DNA from: Aspidiotus rigidus
Lineage: Eukaryota; Arthropoda; Insecta; Hemiptera; Diaspididae
DNA length: 64,000 nt
Reading direction: 5' to 3'
Assembly: GCA_035079385.1 (NCBI GenBank)
Contig: JAVHKY010000001.1
Coordinates: 11,990,501 to 12,054,500, forward strand
Numbering within the stretch: position 1 is the first letter of the stretch; every line of letters starts with the position of its first letter. Shown here in pieces: positions 22,455 through 32,150 of this stretch. The notes under the pieces were generated by a model. The model searched no databases and was not told the DNA's origin. It was given only the letters and a program-made list of their open reading frames with translations. Made by a program: the position numbers and the translations under genes.

Positions 22455-23610
22455 GTAGGCCGCCTGCTAGGAACTACTAATTACAAGATACTGCTGGCAG
22501 GATGTGACCCCTCCACACCTATCTGCATGATGAGGTAGTCTACCATAGCAGTTCTGCAGCAATATGCGACCCAAGACTGGACATGAGGGCTACAGAGTGG
22601 ACGTGAAGGCTAGTGGTGGCTCAGTACACGGAGTCACCGCTTTGGGACATGCAGGCCAACAGTATCGGGTCGGATCCATCTTGCAGTTGGGTTTCAACTA
22701 TGATCAGCTGCTTGCGCCTTACCATAGAGGGAAGTCGTTACGCTTGTGGGCGGGTTTTGGGAGTTTTCCTTCTCAGCTGCGTGTGTTGGTGCAGCGACCC
22801 TTGTCTCGTGTTGACAGGGGAGGGGGGGGGGGTGTGCATACCTCCATTACTTGATCCTAGCGCTTGTGCATCATAGGCAAGCCCCTCTTCAGGTGGTTCG
22901 GGCCGGGTATGCACACTAGTGAGATGAGGTGAATGAATGAACTCTCAAGAACTTCTTCCCCCAGAATAGGTTCTTGATTCTCGGTGAAAGGTGAGGGGTG
23001 AAGTGAGAGAAGATTCGTGAGCTTAAACTATGCCATCTTAAAACATAACAATAAACGCGGAAAAAATACAACTATTAGAGCGAAACCTTCCGTAATCCTC
23101 CCCGCAAAGGGCCGGCCCTTTGTGCTCTGCGGTTTGGCTGTACCTGTGGTCTGCGAGGAATACTGCATGTGCAATGCTGTCCGCTCATTCGAACCTGACA
23201 GCTAGCAGCGTCCTATGCAATGCAGGGTCCCCAGGCGGGTTTTTGATATCGGAGTTTTCCTTCTCCTGCGCTGGAAGTGCTTTAGTTACTGACAAGTCAG
23301 CATAAGCCCCCTCGCCGCGACAAGGCGGCACTCCAACTTGAGAAGCATGACAGTAACAACTTTCGCCCCCTGTCATACTCCCCCCTGTGGGGGAAACTAA
23401 AATTAAGAAATACTACTCAATTTTTATTATTAGAACTCCAAATTGAGAGGCGATAGAAGGAAACTGATATCAGTATCATATTTTGCGTTGAAAATACATC
23501 TAAAATCACCTACCCAAACACCCACTACAAAACTGCTCTTCAGTAGTGTAATAAAGGGAATAGGTATATATTACACTTGTTGACCAGATATGCATTGTTC
23601 TTGTGTCTTC
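22455..23610. other. GC-richer gene-free segment
   Basis: Overlapping plus frames (22564-22876 and 23017-23305) occur in a GC-richer block with a poly(G) run near 22825, but no family motif appears. It may be 5' sequence of a decayed retroelement read on the minus strand, as both flanking open frames are on that strand. Confidence 0.3.
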
Positions 23611-24042
23611 TTACTTTTGCAGTACTTGTAAGGTGCTCTTAATGACACAGTTTTCAGTAGAGCCGAGGAAGGAGGCAGTTTCTTGGGGAATGATTATATC
23701 AGATTCTCGACAGTTTTGACAATACAATCGTTTGGGTGTGGCTGCTGTTGGTAAGTCCTTAGTTGAACAATTTTTCTTGTAAACTTTCGGATTGAAGTGG
23801 ACGTTTTGTATAGAAGTCTCTGTCACAGAAGTATTTGGGATGGAAGGGGGACTATCACTTTCAAAGTGGTCTTCTTCAGCTTCTTTTTGGTTTCTGAGAT
23901 TGACAGATACATCCAACACATCCTCCAATTCAATCCCTTCGTTGCCCCTACTCATGTTGCTACCATTGATCACTGCTCCTATTCTTGCCGCTGCTGTTCT
24001 TCTTATTTTGACCGATCCCTGCCTCCACCTTATCTTCGGCAC
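23611..24042 (-). CDS. Unassigned open frame
   Basis: A 143-codon minus frame beginning ATG at 24042. Basic N-terminus (MPKIRWRQGSVKIRRTAAAR), acidic middle (QKEAEEDHFESDSPPSIPN), then KRLYCQNCRESDIIIPQE with a CxxC pair. No recognised domain. It may belong with the frame at 21984-22454 as part of a transposon, or be chance. Confidence 0.25.
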   Translation of the reverse strand: MPKIRWRQGSVKIRRTAAARIGAVINGSNMSRGNEGIELEDVLDVSVNLRNQKEAEEDHFESDSPPSIPNTSVTETSIQNVHFNPKVYKKNCSTKDLPTAATPKRLYCQNCRESDIIIPQETASFLGSTENCVIKSTLQVLQK

Positions 24043-24337
24043 TGATTCTTCCTCTCCACTCCCGTTTTTTCAGTCCACCTCTGTCCGTCTGTATGATGAA
24101 GTTGATCATCAATTTTGCTACGTATTGGCTGTTGTCTATGAACTCAAGAATCTATTTTCAACAAGCTTATGACCTAACACAAAGGATAAGACTCGTCATC
24201 TACCACCCGCCTGTGTTAATGGCCATCCTTCTGGAGAAAAATAATTTATCTTAGAGGCAGACTCGGCTCCGTTCAAACTCGACTATACCTTTTAAAAGGA
24301 TCTCAGACACAGAAACTGGTTCATAGTACTCTGTAGT

Positions 24338-25195
24338 AATGAACCCGAAACCGTTATCCCAAAACCCACTTCCCCAAATTGCCAAGTTCCCGAAAATCTA
24401 TTTTCCCGAATGCCCAGTTCTCCGAATCGCCAATTCCCCGAACGTTCATTTTCTTGGATTCCAATATCCCGAGTATCAATTTCCCCGAATGCAATGTGCT
24501 TAAAATTTCAAAGTATGAAAAGAGTGAAATTTATACTTCATTTTGGGCTTGGAAGTGAAAAATGTTCATCAAGTTTGTAACACTTCAATATCTCAACTCA
24601 ATAAAGAAAAAAAAGTTCTTTATACTTCACTTACTCTACGCTAATTGAAGATTGTAGCCTAGAGTACGCAATTATAGTCTAGGACCGTTCGTTTTGTAAT
24701 TGTCGTATTCTTGGACCATCGCTCTAGAATGTTTCTGGAGCTCCAACCATTTTTTTTTTTTCTCGGACTAGACTTTACTTTTCTTCCCAGCGAGAGTTCA
24801 GCTGCACTAACCTCGGTGTCTCTTTGCTCTTTCTGTATTTTGCTGAGGAAAATGTATATGTCGATGTCGGGGTGATGTTTACCGATGAGCAGGGAGAACC
24901 AGTTATGCCCACCCTCCCTGCATTATTTGTCTTGTGTAAGTCCTGGAGTGCAGATTAGTAGTGGTTCCACAGACAAACTGGATACCTTGGCGTGAATGCC
25001 CGCCTGCGGCCTCTAGCCCGTCTGCCGTCGACGTACGTCGTAGAAAAATAATCCATGTTGTTGAGGAAATCGTCTGGCACTTCATCATTCAGTGCCGAAA
25101 ATGCTTCCGCTACATTTTCTGGCGGCACAAAGGCCAGCGCTATTTGCTTTGTTTCCGAAGTAAGGCTTCTGACGTCAATTAAGAAGAATTTAGAG
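24338..25195 (-). pseudogene. Old decayed FLYWCH-MULE: transposase C-terminus and one terminal repeat
   Basis: 24338-24500 is a run of imperfect TTCCCGAA/CCAA units like the ends of the MULE at 37.6-39.7 kb. To the right, minus-strand frames recover the transposase C-terminal region: ALAFVPPENVAEAFSALNDE, VPDDFLNNMDYFSTTYVDG and RRARGRR (25150-24995), then the KHHPDID region and a basic tail at about 24870-24700. It aligns residue for residue in pattern with the newer copy but is much diverged and frameshifted. The catalytic core and second terminus are missing. Confidence 0.65.
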
Positions 25196-27770
25196 CCCAG
25201 CGTCTCTGTGTACAGTGGAGGATCTTAAAAAACGAAATGGGGGTCCAAAATTTCCCGCGTCAGCCTGGTTTTATGAGTACCATATAAAATACCTTCTCAA
25301 ATCGCTTTTTTCCTACTTTTCTGCCTTTCTCTTATCGTTTCTATTTTTTTGAGGGAACTTTTCCTTCTTTTCTTAGTTCATTTTCCAATGGGAGGGGCAC
25401 GGCTCCCTGTCTTTCCTTTGGATCCGTCAGTGTCTGTGTACAAGGATACGTGTGTGCTCATCATCGTAACGATCAAGGTTCACAGTTATAAGTTAAATCA
25501 TCTCATCTGCCCTCTCTTGCCATCATTGCAAGTATAGAATGTTGACTATGCGGCCGAGAGACAGGAATGATTGAAAGAGTGATGACCACACCATAAGATG
25601 AAAAATGGAGGCTAATTAGTCAACTACAAAAAGAAATAGTTTCCCCAGTATCGGTGCTTCATACGATGAACGATACGTCAAATTTCTTATCTTTGTTCGA
25701 TGTAAGACAAATCATCATCGCAAGTTCTGACATAGTATGTTCAAGTTATTTTGCATCGCAGATTCTTCTGTCAGCTGGAGTGCAATTTATTTACCCATCG
25801 TTTTGACGAATTTTCGCTTTGATCTCGCTGATATTGACTTAGGACTAACCTTATACGGGTGCACAAAGTTTAATTCGATGTACGCGTATACGCACTCGTA
25901 TATCTCGCGAAGAATTTGCCATTTTTAAAGACTTTCCTCCTGCATCCCTTTTTCTCTCGGCGCAGTTTGTTATCAATTAATTTGTCTTTCTCGTCGAATA
26001 GGTTATGCTCGCGCAAATGGTTATACATAGGGCATTCGATCCTTATTACCATAATATTTTCAAACTGTTCCAGTCATAAAGAAAAATCAACATCAAACTA
26101 AATAGCCGTCAGCGCCGGCATAGCTCGGTCACTTCCCCAATTTTTTCGTGTACTCCAAAAAGCTAATTTATCGACCGTAGTTCCTAGAACGTATGACGTG
26201 TAGTTCGTACGCACCGAATATACGCTAGTTTAAAACGAATAAATCATTATCGAAATTGATACTCGAGGATCTAGAAAACGATGGCTTATCAACTCGCTAA
26301 TATCTTTTTCGTTCGCGTGTGTAGGTACTTATGCAAATGAACCGAATGAATGGGATCTGAAAAATTGTAATGAAAATCACCTTAAGATCGTGTTATTTTG
26401 AAAACTTCGCAGGGAACTATTCGTATTATGTATTTATACAATATAAACGATTTACAGAAAAATATGATTCGAAAATCAATGTACAAACTTTTTTTCTCTT
26501 CTCCTTTCTCGTGACTTCGTTGAATGTTTGAATTATAGAAAATATTTACGGATGTCGGAATTCAGGCACGGGGCATCGGATATCTGGTAATATATTGGTT
26601 GGCCCATGGCCATTGTATTCGTTTCGAAGAAAAATCGAGCGAATAAAAAAGGATAGTAAGAAAAAAATATACAAGTTACAGCAACCGTAACACGAGATAC
26701 TATGTCTAAATGAGATAAATTATTTTACATTCGGTGAAAGTTGTTCACATTATGCGTATCGTTTGTAAATATTTTTAACGGGTGATGATGAACTTTGAAT
26801 AAAAAAAAAAAACCTAATCGGAATGCCTTTTTGTGAACACAAATCTGCATAACGAAGCTCGTTAATAAAATATAAAAATCACTATAAAGTAAAGATTTTT
26901 TTTCCATCGGTATATGCCAACCGATCACCAGACTTTCGAATATCTATACAATACAATAAATTCGCATATTTGTTAAGGTGCTCGAGCAGGCTACTTTATT
27001 ACTCCAACTTGCTTATTGCTTTCCTTGATGTGCCGTTACCTAGCTTATAATCAGTACAGAGTTGACTAGATTGCAAAATATTGCTAATGATTAGGTCGCA
27101 GACAAATTTTAATTTGTATCTAGCAGTAGCACCTAGTGCAAATAATGATCGATGAAGATCGTTTATTACCGATTCCTACACGGAAACTTTAACTAAACAT
27201 GGATGGCAAAAAAAAAGAGAGAGAATAATGCAACTTATAACGTAGTCAAAAATTTCTCTCATAAATCAATCATAAAAATATTTTTCATCTTCACTAATAA
27301 CCTTAATCAAGACGAGAAGTCAATGGCCTCACCCCTATTTATTCCAATGCAACATTTTTTTAATACTAGCTTTTGAACTGCATTAAAGATTATCAGCTCG
27401 GGGTAGGTAATTGTGAGGGGTTGGTGAAAATTGAGGTGGAAAATTTGAAACGATTAGAGACTATTTAGAGCACAGGTAGTCGAAAGAAATAGTGACCGTA
27501 TTGGATTGTTACCCAGGGCAAAGAGTGAGGGAAGCGGATATTTCTAAGACCGGGACAAAGGCAGATAATATGTTATCATGTGGCAGGATTGGTAAGAGAG
27601 GGAAAGCATAGACCTAGTAGTCCGGGCATCCTACCAGTTTTACAAAAAAGTGAGTATCGTCTTAGCTGTATTGGGTGTTGTTTTACATTATTCATTATCT
27701 ACTTAGCAGTGACTGGAACTTGCATCAAGATCGAAAATTGACAAGTTTATTGTTGAGTGTTCATTTTATA
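25196..27770. other. Gene-free 2.6-kb stretch
   Basis: AT-rich unique-looking DNA. Short frames (25349-25537, 25737-25928, 26725-26928) have no family signature, and no splice-consistent exon chain was found. Confidence 0.45.
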
Positions 27771-27814
27771 AAATGAAAATTAAACTGATACCACAAAAAA
27801 GCTATAATTCAAAA

Positions 27815-28195
27815 AGTCATCATCATCATCGGTCTTTATGCTTCATGTCTGAAGCCTCGGCGATCCATCAACCAATTTCCTCCACTACTAGTTCCCAGTC
27901 TGTCCGATCCACTGCTCTACGTAAAGCCCGTTCCAGGGGCTGGTCCGAAATCAACTTGACCTGATCTGTCCACCGCTTTGGCGAGCAACCTCTTAGTCTT
28001 TTACCCTCGACTTTCCTAGGACCATTAGTTTCTCCAGGTTACCCGAGGGTGTACGGATGATGTGGCCAACAAATTTCAGAATTCGTTGGTCGCGGGTAGT
28101 GGACAGTCTATTGCGCATATTCAGTTCGCTGATAATGGATATGTTTGTCCGCCTCGAAGACGTCGGTATAGATAGAATAATAAAATTTAGACCAA
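27815..28195 (-). pseudogene. C-terminal tail of a LINE reverse transcriptase with microsatellite end
   Basis: Minus frames read RRTNISIISELNMRNRLSTT, RDQRILKFVGHIIRTPSGNL and EKLMVLGKSR, then after a frame change RLRGCSPKRWTDQVKLISD and ALRRAVDRTDWELV. This RxLxFxGHI...GK..G.SPKRWTDQ...A.DR..W pattern is the standard C-terminus of many arthropod LINE 'endonuclease-reverse transcriptase' proteins. The element ends in a (GAT)n-type microsatellite (plus strand CATCATCATCATCGG at 27818), as RTE/CR1-type elements do. Everything upstream of the tail is missing. Confidence 0.7.
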
Positions 28196-28777
28196 ACAGA
28201 AAAGACTTATCATGAAATCTGAAACACACCACTCATTTATGTATATAATATCAATAATTAATCGTCTTCTTCGTCATTGTCTGCATAATACACAGAGTTG
28301 ACGTCTAGACAAGAGTTCAAATAAGGTTTCACTTGAAAGAGTTTTAATAGTTTCCATGTCAGAATTGAATCAGACGGATACAAATTGCTTGAAACGATAC
28401 TCCACAAAGGGTAGGGTAGTCGTGTCACCAGTTTTCTTCAATGCTCGTTGTAATTTTTTTTTTTCATTTTCATGAATTGGGATCAAAATGGGTGTTTTTA
28501 TTGACTTTTCATAACGCAACGATCTTGTTTTCATCATGATCGTATTCCCAAATAGAACTATCAACTTGATAATCAAAAAGAATTTCTGCACCCCGCCTCT
28601 CATAGAAGCCCTGAAAAAAGTGTGGGTGAGTCATATAGATTCGCAAAGCCCCCAACTTGGAAAACTTTCTTGTTATCGGAACTCATAATGAGTGAGTGAG
28701 GTGTAAGTAGAGCACTAATATTGAAAAGGGTTTTCAATTGTACAAATCTACTTTATTAGTTGCTTTTACAAGAGTAC

Positions 28778-28815
28778 TTTCGGGTGTTATCCCATCATCA
28801 GTTGTGTCGCAACTG
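28778..28815 (-). ncRNA. Hammerhead-like hairpin in left arm of element B
   Basis: On the minus strand a perfect hairpin CAGUUG-CGACA-CAACUG runs straight into CUGAUGA, then a GGG/CCC stem with its loop, then GAAA. CUGAUGA, stem II and GAAA are the conserved hammerhead core. The UH cleavage site and a paired stem III are not obvious. The same motif is repeated at 31447-31484 (+) and 36615-36652 (-). Confidence 0.45.
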
Positions 28816-28864
28816 GAGAACAAGGCCTTAACCATGAGTTTTTATAGTATAACACTGTGATCTT

Positions 28865-29067
28865 ATTGGCTATAACAGCAATGCTGTGTTGTGATTGGTT
28901 CACTTCTTAGAAACTTATTCTTACAATAATATGACATTGTGTTCTTATTGGCTAAAACATACTGCTTTGTGATTGGTTCAACCTCTTGTTCCAAATTCTG
29001 CGTTTCTATTGGCTACCTGGAATCCTGCCGTCCTATTGGTTGGTTCCGTTCTTCTTCTCTCGTCCAA
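28865..29067 (-). promoter_or_regulatory. Cluster of seven CCAAT boxes in a Penelope pseudo-LTR
   Basis: ATTGG (CCAAT on minus) occurs at 28865, 28894, 28947, 28972, 29008 and 29035, and CCAAT at 29063, mostly 25-36 bp apart and embedded in repeated phrases TTATTGGCTA and GTGATTGGTTCA. CCAAT arrays bind NF-Y and are common in promoters, so this may be the element's promoter. Arms at 31170-31410 and 36695-36915 share the pattern. Confidence 0.45.
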
Positions 29068-31075
29068 TCACCAGGCCGAATAATTTCTCGCTGTCAAATG
29101 TGATTACATTGTTCAAGAGGCAGGCTTTCTTCCTCATGGCTTTTGCAATCTCCATTTGTTCCCAGAGTTTTCTTCTCTTTGTGCAATTCTCTACGTGTAT
29201 GACTTCAAATATTCCTTCTCCATTGTGGTTTTCCTCGTTACAGTGTTTCCCAAACAGTGACTTGCCATCTTCTTTCTCCCTCGACGTTTTGTGCTCCTGT
29301 CTCCTGATCTCAAACTTTCTCCCAGTCTCACCGATTTAGATCCCCTCGCACTGTTCACAACTGAGCTTGTACACTCCGCTCAAGCTTTCCTTGTCCTTTT
29401 GTTCCGTCTGGTCATTGCTGATTCTCTTCACCATGGGTTGGTTATTCTGGATACCCACATTCACATCGTAGCCATTGAACGCCTTTATCACCTTGTTTGT
29501 GTACTTTCCTATATGTTGTATCGATCCGGAGTACATTCTCACTATGCTATCATGGATTCCTTTCTTTGTTACCATTTTCCCAAAGACTCCATCCACCAGG
29601 CCTCCACGGTAGCCATTGGCTTCTGCGATCTGCTTTACTATCTCAATCTCTTTCCTCTTCTCTTCGTTGTTCTTGAGGACAGAAATTGCCCGATAGCAGT
29701 AGTTCTGGATAGCCGCTAACTTGTGCCTGGGGTGGTGGTAGGAGTCATTTGGGATGATGGTGTCAGTATGCGTCGACTTCCTGTAGATTTTGTATTCTAT
29801 CCTATTGTTCTCCATGTGAGTGTAAGGTCCAAATGGTTGATGGTCTCGTTGCCTTTCTCGACTGTGAATTTGGTGGTCTCATTCATCGCGTTCATTTCTG
29901 AAAGGAATAGATCCACTTGTCTATCAGTGCCTGACCACACAATTAGTATATCATCTACATGTCTGGCCCAGTGTTTGATCGAGTTTCTGAACTTGCTGCC
30001 CTTCAGTATCTTGTTTTCCATGTCATTCATGAATATCTCCGCCGGAATTCATGACAGCGGTGATCCCATCGCAAGTCCCCTTTCCTGACTGTAGAACCTG
30101 TTATTGAAACGGCAGTAGTTCTGGCTCAGATACTATGTTGGCATACTTCGACCCATCGGGGTTCCCATGGTATCTGTTGTTTTTGAAGTGAGTGAGAAGT
30201 TCCTCCTTCGGTATGGTACCAAACATATTAGTCACATCAAAGGATATCAGCTTGTCGTTACTCCTGATTTCCAACTTGTCCATTTGCTCAATCAGCTCTC
30301 CGTTGTTTCTGATACTTCGTCTGGGTGCAAACTGATCGTTTTCTTTCAGGAATGTCGCTTCGATCTTTGCTATCTTGTAGCATGGTGATTGAATACTGTT
30401 GACCAGGGGTCTCATCGGACGGCTCGCTTTGTGGGGTTTTACAAGTCCCTTGAGTTTTGGTGCAACCGGGTTCATCTCAAGCGTCCTTTCATTGCCGGGT
30501 ACATTGTTCCGTTTCAACACAGCTTTCAGGTCATCTTGGTATTTCTGTGTTGGGTCCTTCGTCAGTTCTTGGTATCCATTCACTGCGATGTACGACTCCA
30601 CTTTTTGGATGTAGTCCTCCTTCCCCATTACCATTACCGTGCTGCCCTTGTCCGCCTTTGTCAAAATCAGGTTGTTCTGTCGGATCTTCTTTTGTAGATT
30701 TGTGACCTTCCTCTGCACTACTTGCGTTCTCTCATAAGTTCGGCACATATCCTCCTTGATGTCCAACAGCACTTTCCCAATTTTGGACCGGGCTTCTGGT
30801 CTCACGTCGTCTTCCATGGTTTGGATTACTTGTTCGCAGCTAATGGCCATGCTTTCAAGCCTACACTGGTTCAGCCTCTCTGGCTGCACGTACTTGATGC
30901 CTTTGTCCAGCAGGCTTCTTTCTTCTTCTGTGAAGATGACGCTTGATAGGTTCTCGGTTCTGGGAGCAAATTTGTGCTCAACTCTCGCTGTCTCTTTCTT
31001 TCTCTCTTCTTTCTTCCGGGTCAGTTCGGCAAGCTTCTTCTTGATCTGTTTTGTTCGACTTCTACTCGTTTTTCC
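29040..31075 (-). pseudogene. Penelope RT plus GIY-YIG protein, element B
   Basis: Reading down from 31075: a Lys/Glu-rich N-terminus (KKKLAELTRKKEERKKE), ILTKADKGSTVMVMGKEDY, PKLKGLVKPHKASRPMRPLV, motif A ISFDVTNMFGTIPKEELL, the GLAMGSPLS region around 30060, catalytic WARHVDDILIVW (His where YVDD is usual), FTVEKGNETINHLDLTLT, EYKIYRKSTHTDTIIPND. The GIY-YIG domain follows (SGVYKLSCEQCEGI-stop-IGETGR near 29340), where a TAA replaces the central Tyr codon. Frameshifts near 30100 and 29815 also interrupt it. This is a dead copy of an otherwise complete element. Confidence 0.85.
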
Positions 31076-31446
31076 ACATAGCTTTCTCCTTTCTTCCCCT
31101 CTCCTCCTTTTTCAAACATCATTTCTTTAAATTCTAGCGAGTGGAGTAACCTGGACAGATGGAAATATCACATTTGACAGCGAATAATTATTCGGCCTGG
31201 TGATTGGACGAGAGAAGAAGAACAGAACCAACCAATGAGATAGCAGGAATCCAGGTAGCCAATAGAAACGCAGCATTTAGGACAATAGATTGAACCAATC
31301 ACGAAGCAGTATGTTTTAGCCAATAAGAACACAATGTCATATTATTGTAAATTTCTAAGAAGTGAACCAATCACAACACAGCATTGTTATAGCCAATAAC
31401 TTCACAGTGTTATACTATAAAAACTCATGGTTAAGGCCTTGTTTTC

Positions 31447-31484
31447 CAGTTGCGACACAACTGATGATGGGATAACACCCGAAA
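31447..31484 (+). ncRNA. Hammerhead-like hairpin in right arm of element B
   Basis: Same CAGUUG-CGACA-CAACUG hairpin, CUGAUGA box, GGG/CCC stem and GAAA as in the left arm, in the opposite orientation. Confidence 0.45.
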
Positions 31485-31814
31485 GTGCTCTTGTAAAAGC
31501 AGCTAATAAAGTAGATTTGTAAAATTGAAAAAACCTCTTCAAAACTTTCTTGTGTTCAAGGTCAATTCATATAAAATTTACTGAAGATTTTTTTTTTTGT
31601 ACTGAGGTATTCTTACGCTATAAGCTACCATTCTTCTAATAATTTCAAAAAAAAGATTCGGCGATACGAAGGTGTGCACAGGAGGTTCTTTGGGTCAAAA
31701 TTTTAGGAACTTCGAGTCAAATTGCTTGTATAGTTGTCTAAATAACGAGTATATACAAATTTGCATACGTGTATCACAATACTTTTTTTTTTTTTTTATC
31801 GCTAGTATTAGTTG

Positions 31815-32096
31815 ATGATCAGATTCAATCAATTGACTCCAGTTATACCACTAAGATCAGGATTAAAGCGACTGTCGGAAAGTTTTTCCTCTCCTTCCTG
31901 TAATAAAAAGCTTGATTTGACGAATATTTCACCAGTATCAGTCTTGAGTCAAACAAAAGGAACGCCTACTGAGGAATTATGCAGAAACAGAAAAAATCGT
32001 TTTTCCTGTGTAAGCAAATTAAATCAGTATATTGAAGATTTTTCCTATCTAATCATCTTCATCTTTCTGATAATGACTCATACCACGTACGACTGA
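31815..32096 (+). CDS. Candidate exon or small gene, unassigned
   Basis: An open frame of 93 codons from ATG 31815 follows a strong acceptor-like site (a run of about 17 T then ATCGCTAG at 31805). Sequence: RFNQLTPVIPLRSGLKRLSE ... SPVSVLSQTKGTPTEELCR, rich in Ser, Pro and Lys. After a possible GTAAGC donor (near 32010) it ends in a hydrophobic segment, YLIIFIFLIMTHTTYD. It could be an internal exon ending at that donor or a terminal exon encoding a membrane tail. I do not recognise the family. It lies 55 bp upstream of the first exon of oxygenase-like gene 1. Confidence 0.35.
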   Translation: MIRFNQLTPVIPLRSGLKRLSESFSSPSCNKKLDLTNISPVSVLSQTKGTPTEELCRNRKNRFSCVSKLNQYIEDFSYLIIFIFLIMTHTTYD

Positions 32097-32150
32097 TACT
32101 CTTTTCTTCTTATTCATGATATTATTCTCTCGTAATTCGCTAATATTAAA

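Larger units (their letters stand above)
28676..31545 (-). mobile_element. Penelope-like element B with inverted pseudo-LTRs
   Basis: A minus-strand Penelope element bounded by roughly 365-bp inverted arms, 28738-29105 and 31166-31527. They pair over nearly their whole length, for example GTGTCGCAACTGGAGAACAA on the left against its complement near 31440. The arms contain a hammerhead-like hairpin and a cluster of CCAAT boxes. Between them lies the whole protein region, N-terminal box to GIY-YIG, broken by frameshifts and one stop. A second copy (element C) at 36.5-40.6 kb is nearly identical. Confidence 0.85.

Noticed and set aside
29041..31130. Long plus-strand frames (for example 29291-29719, 30389-30697, 30756-31130)
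   Set aside because: Antisense shadows of the Penelope protein; the minus strand carries the RT and GIY-YIG motifs.
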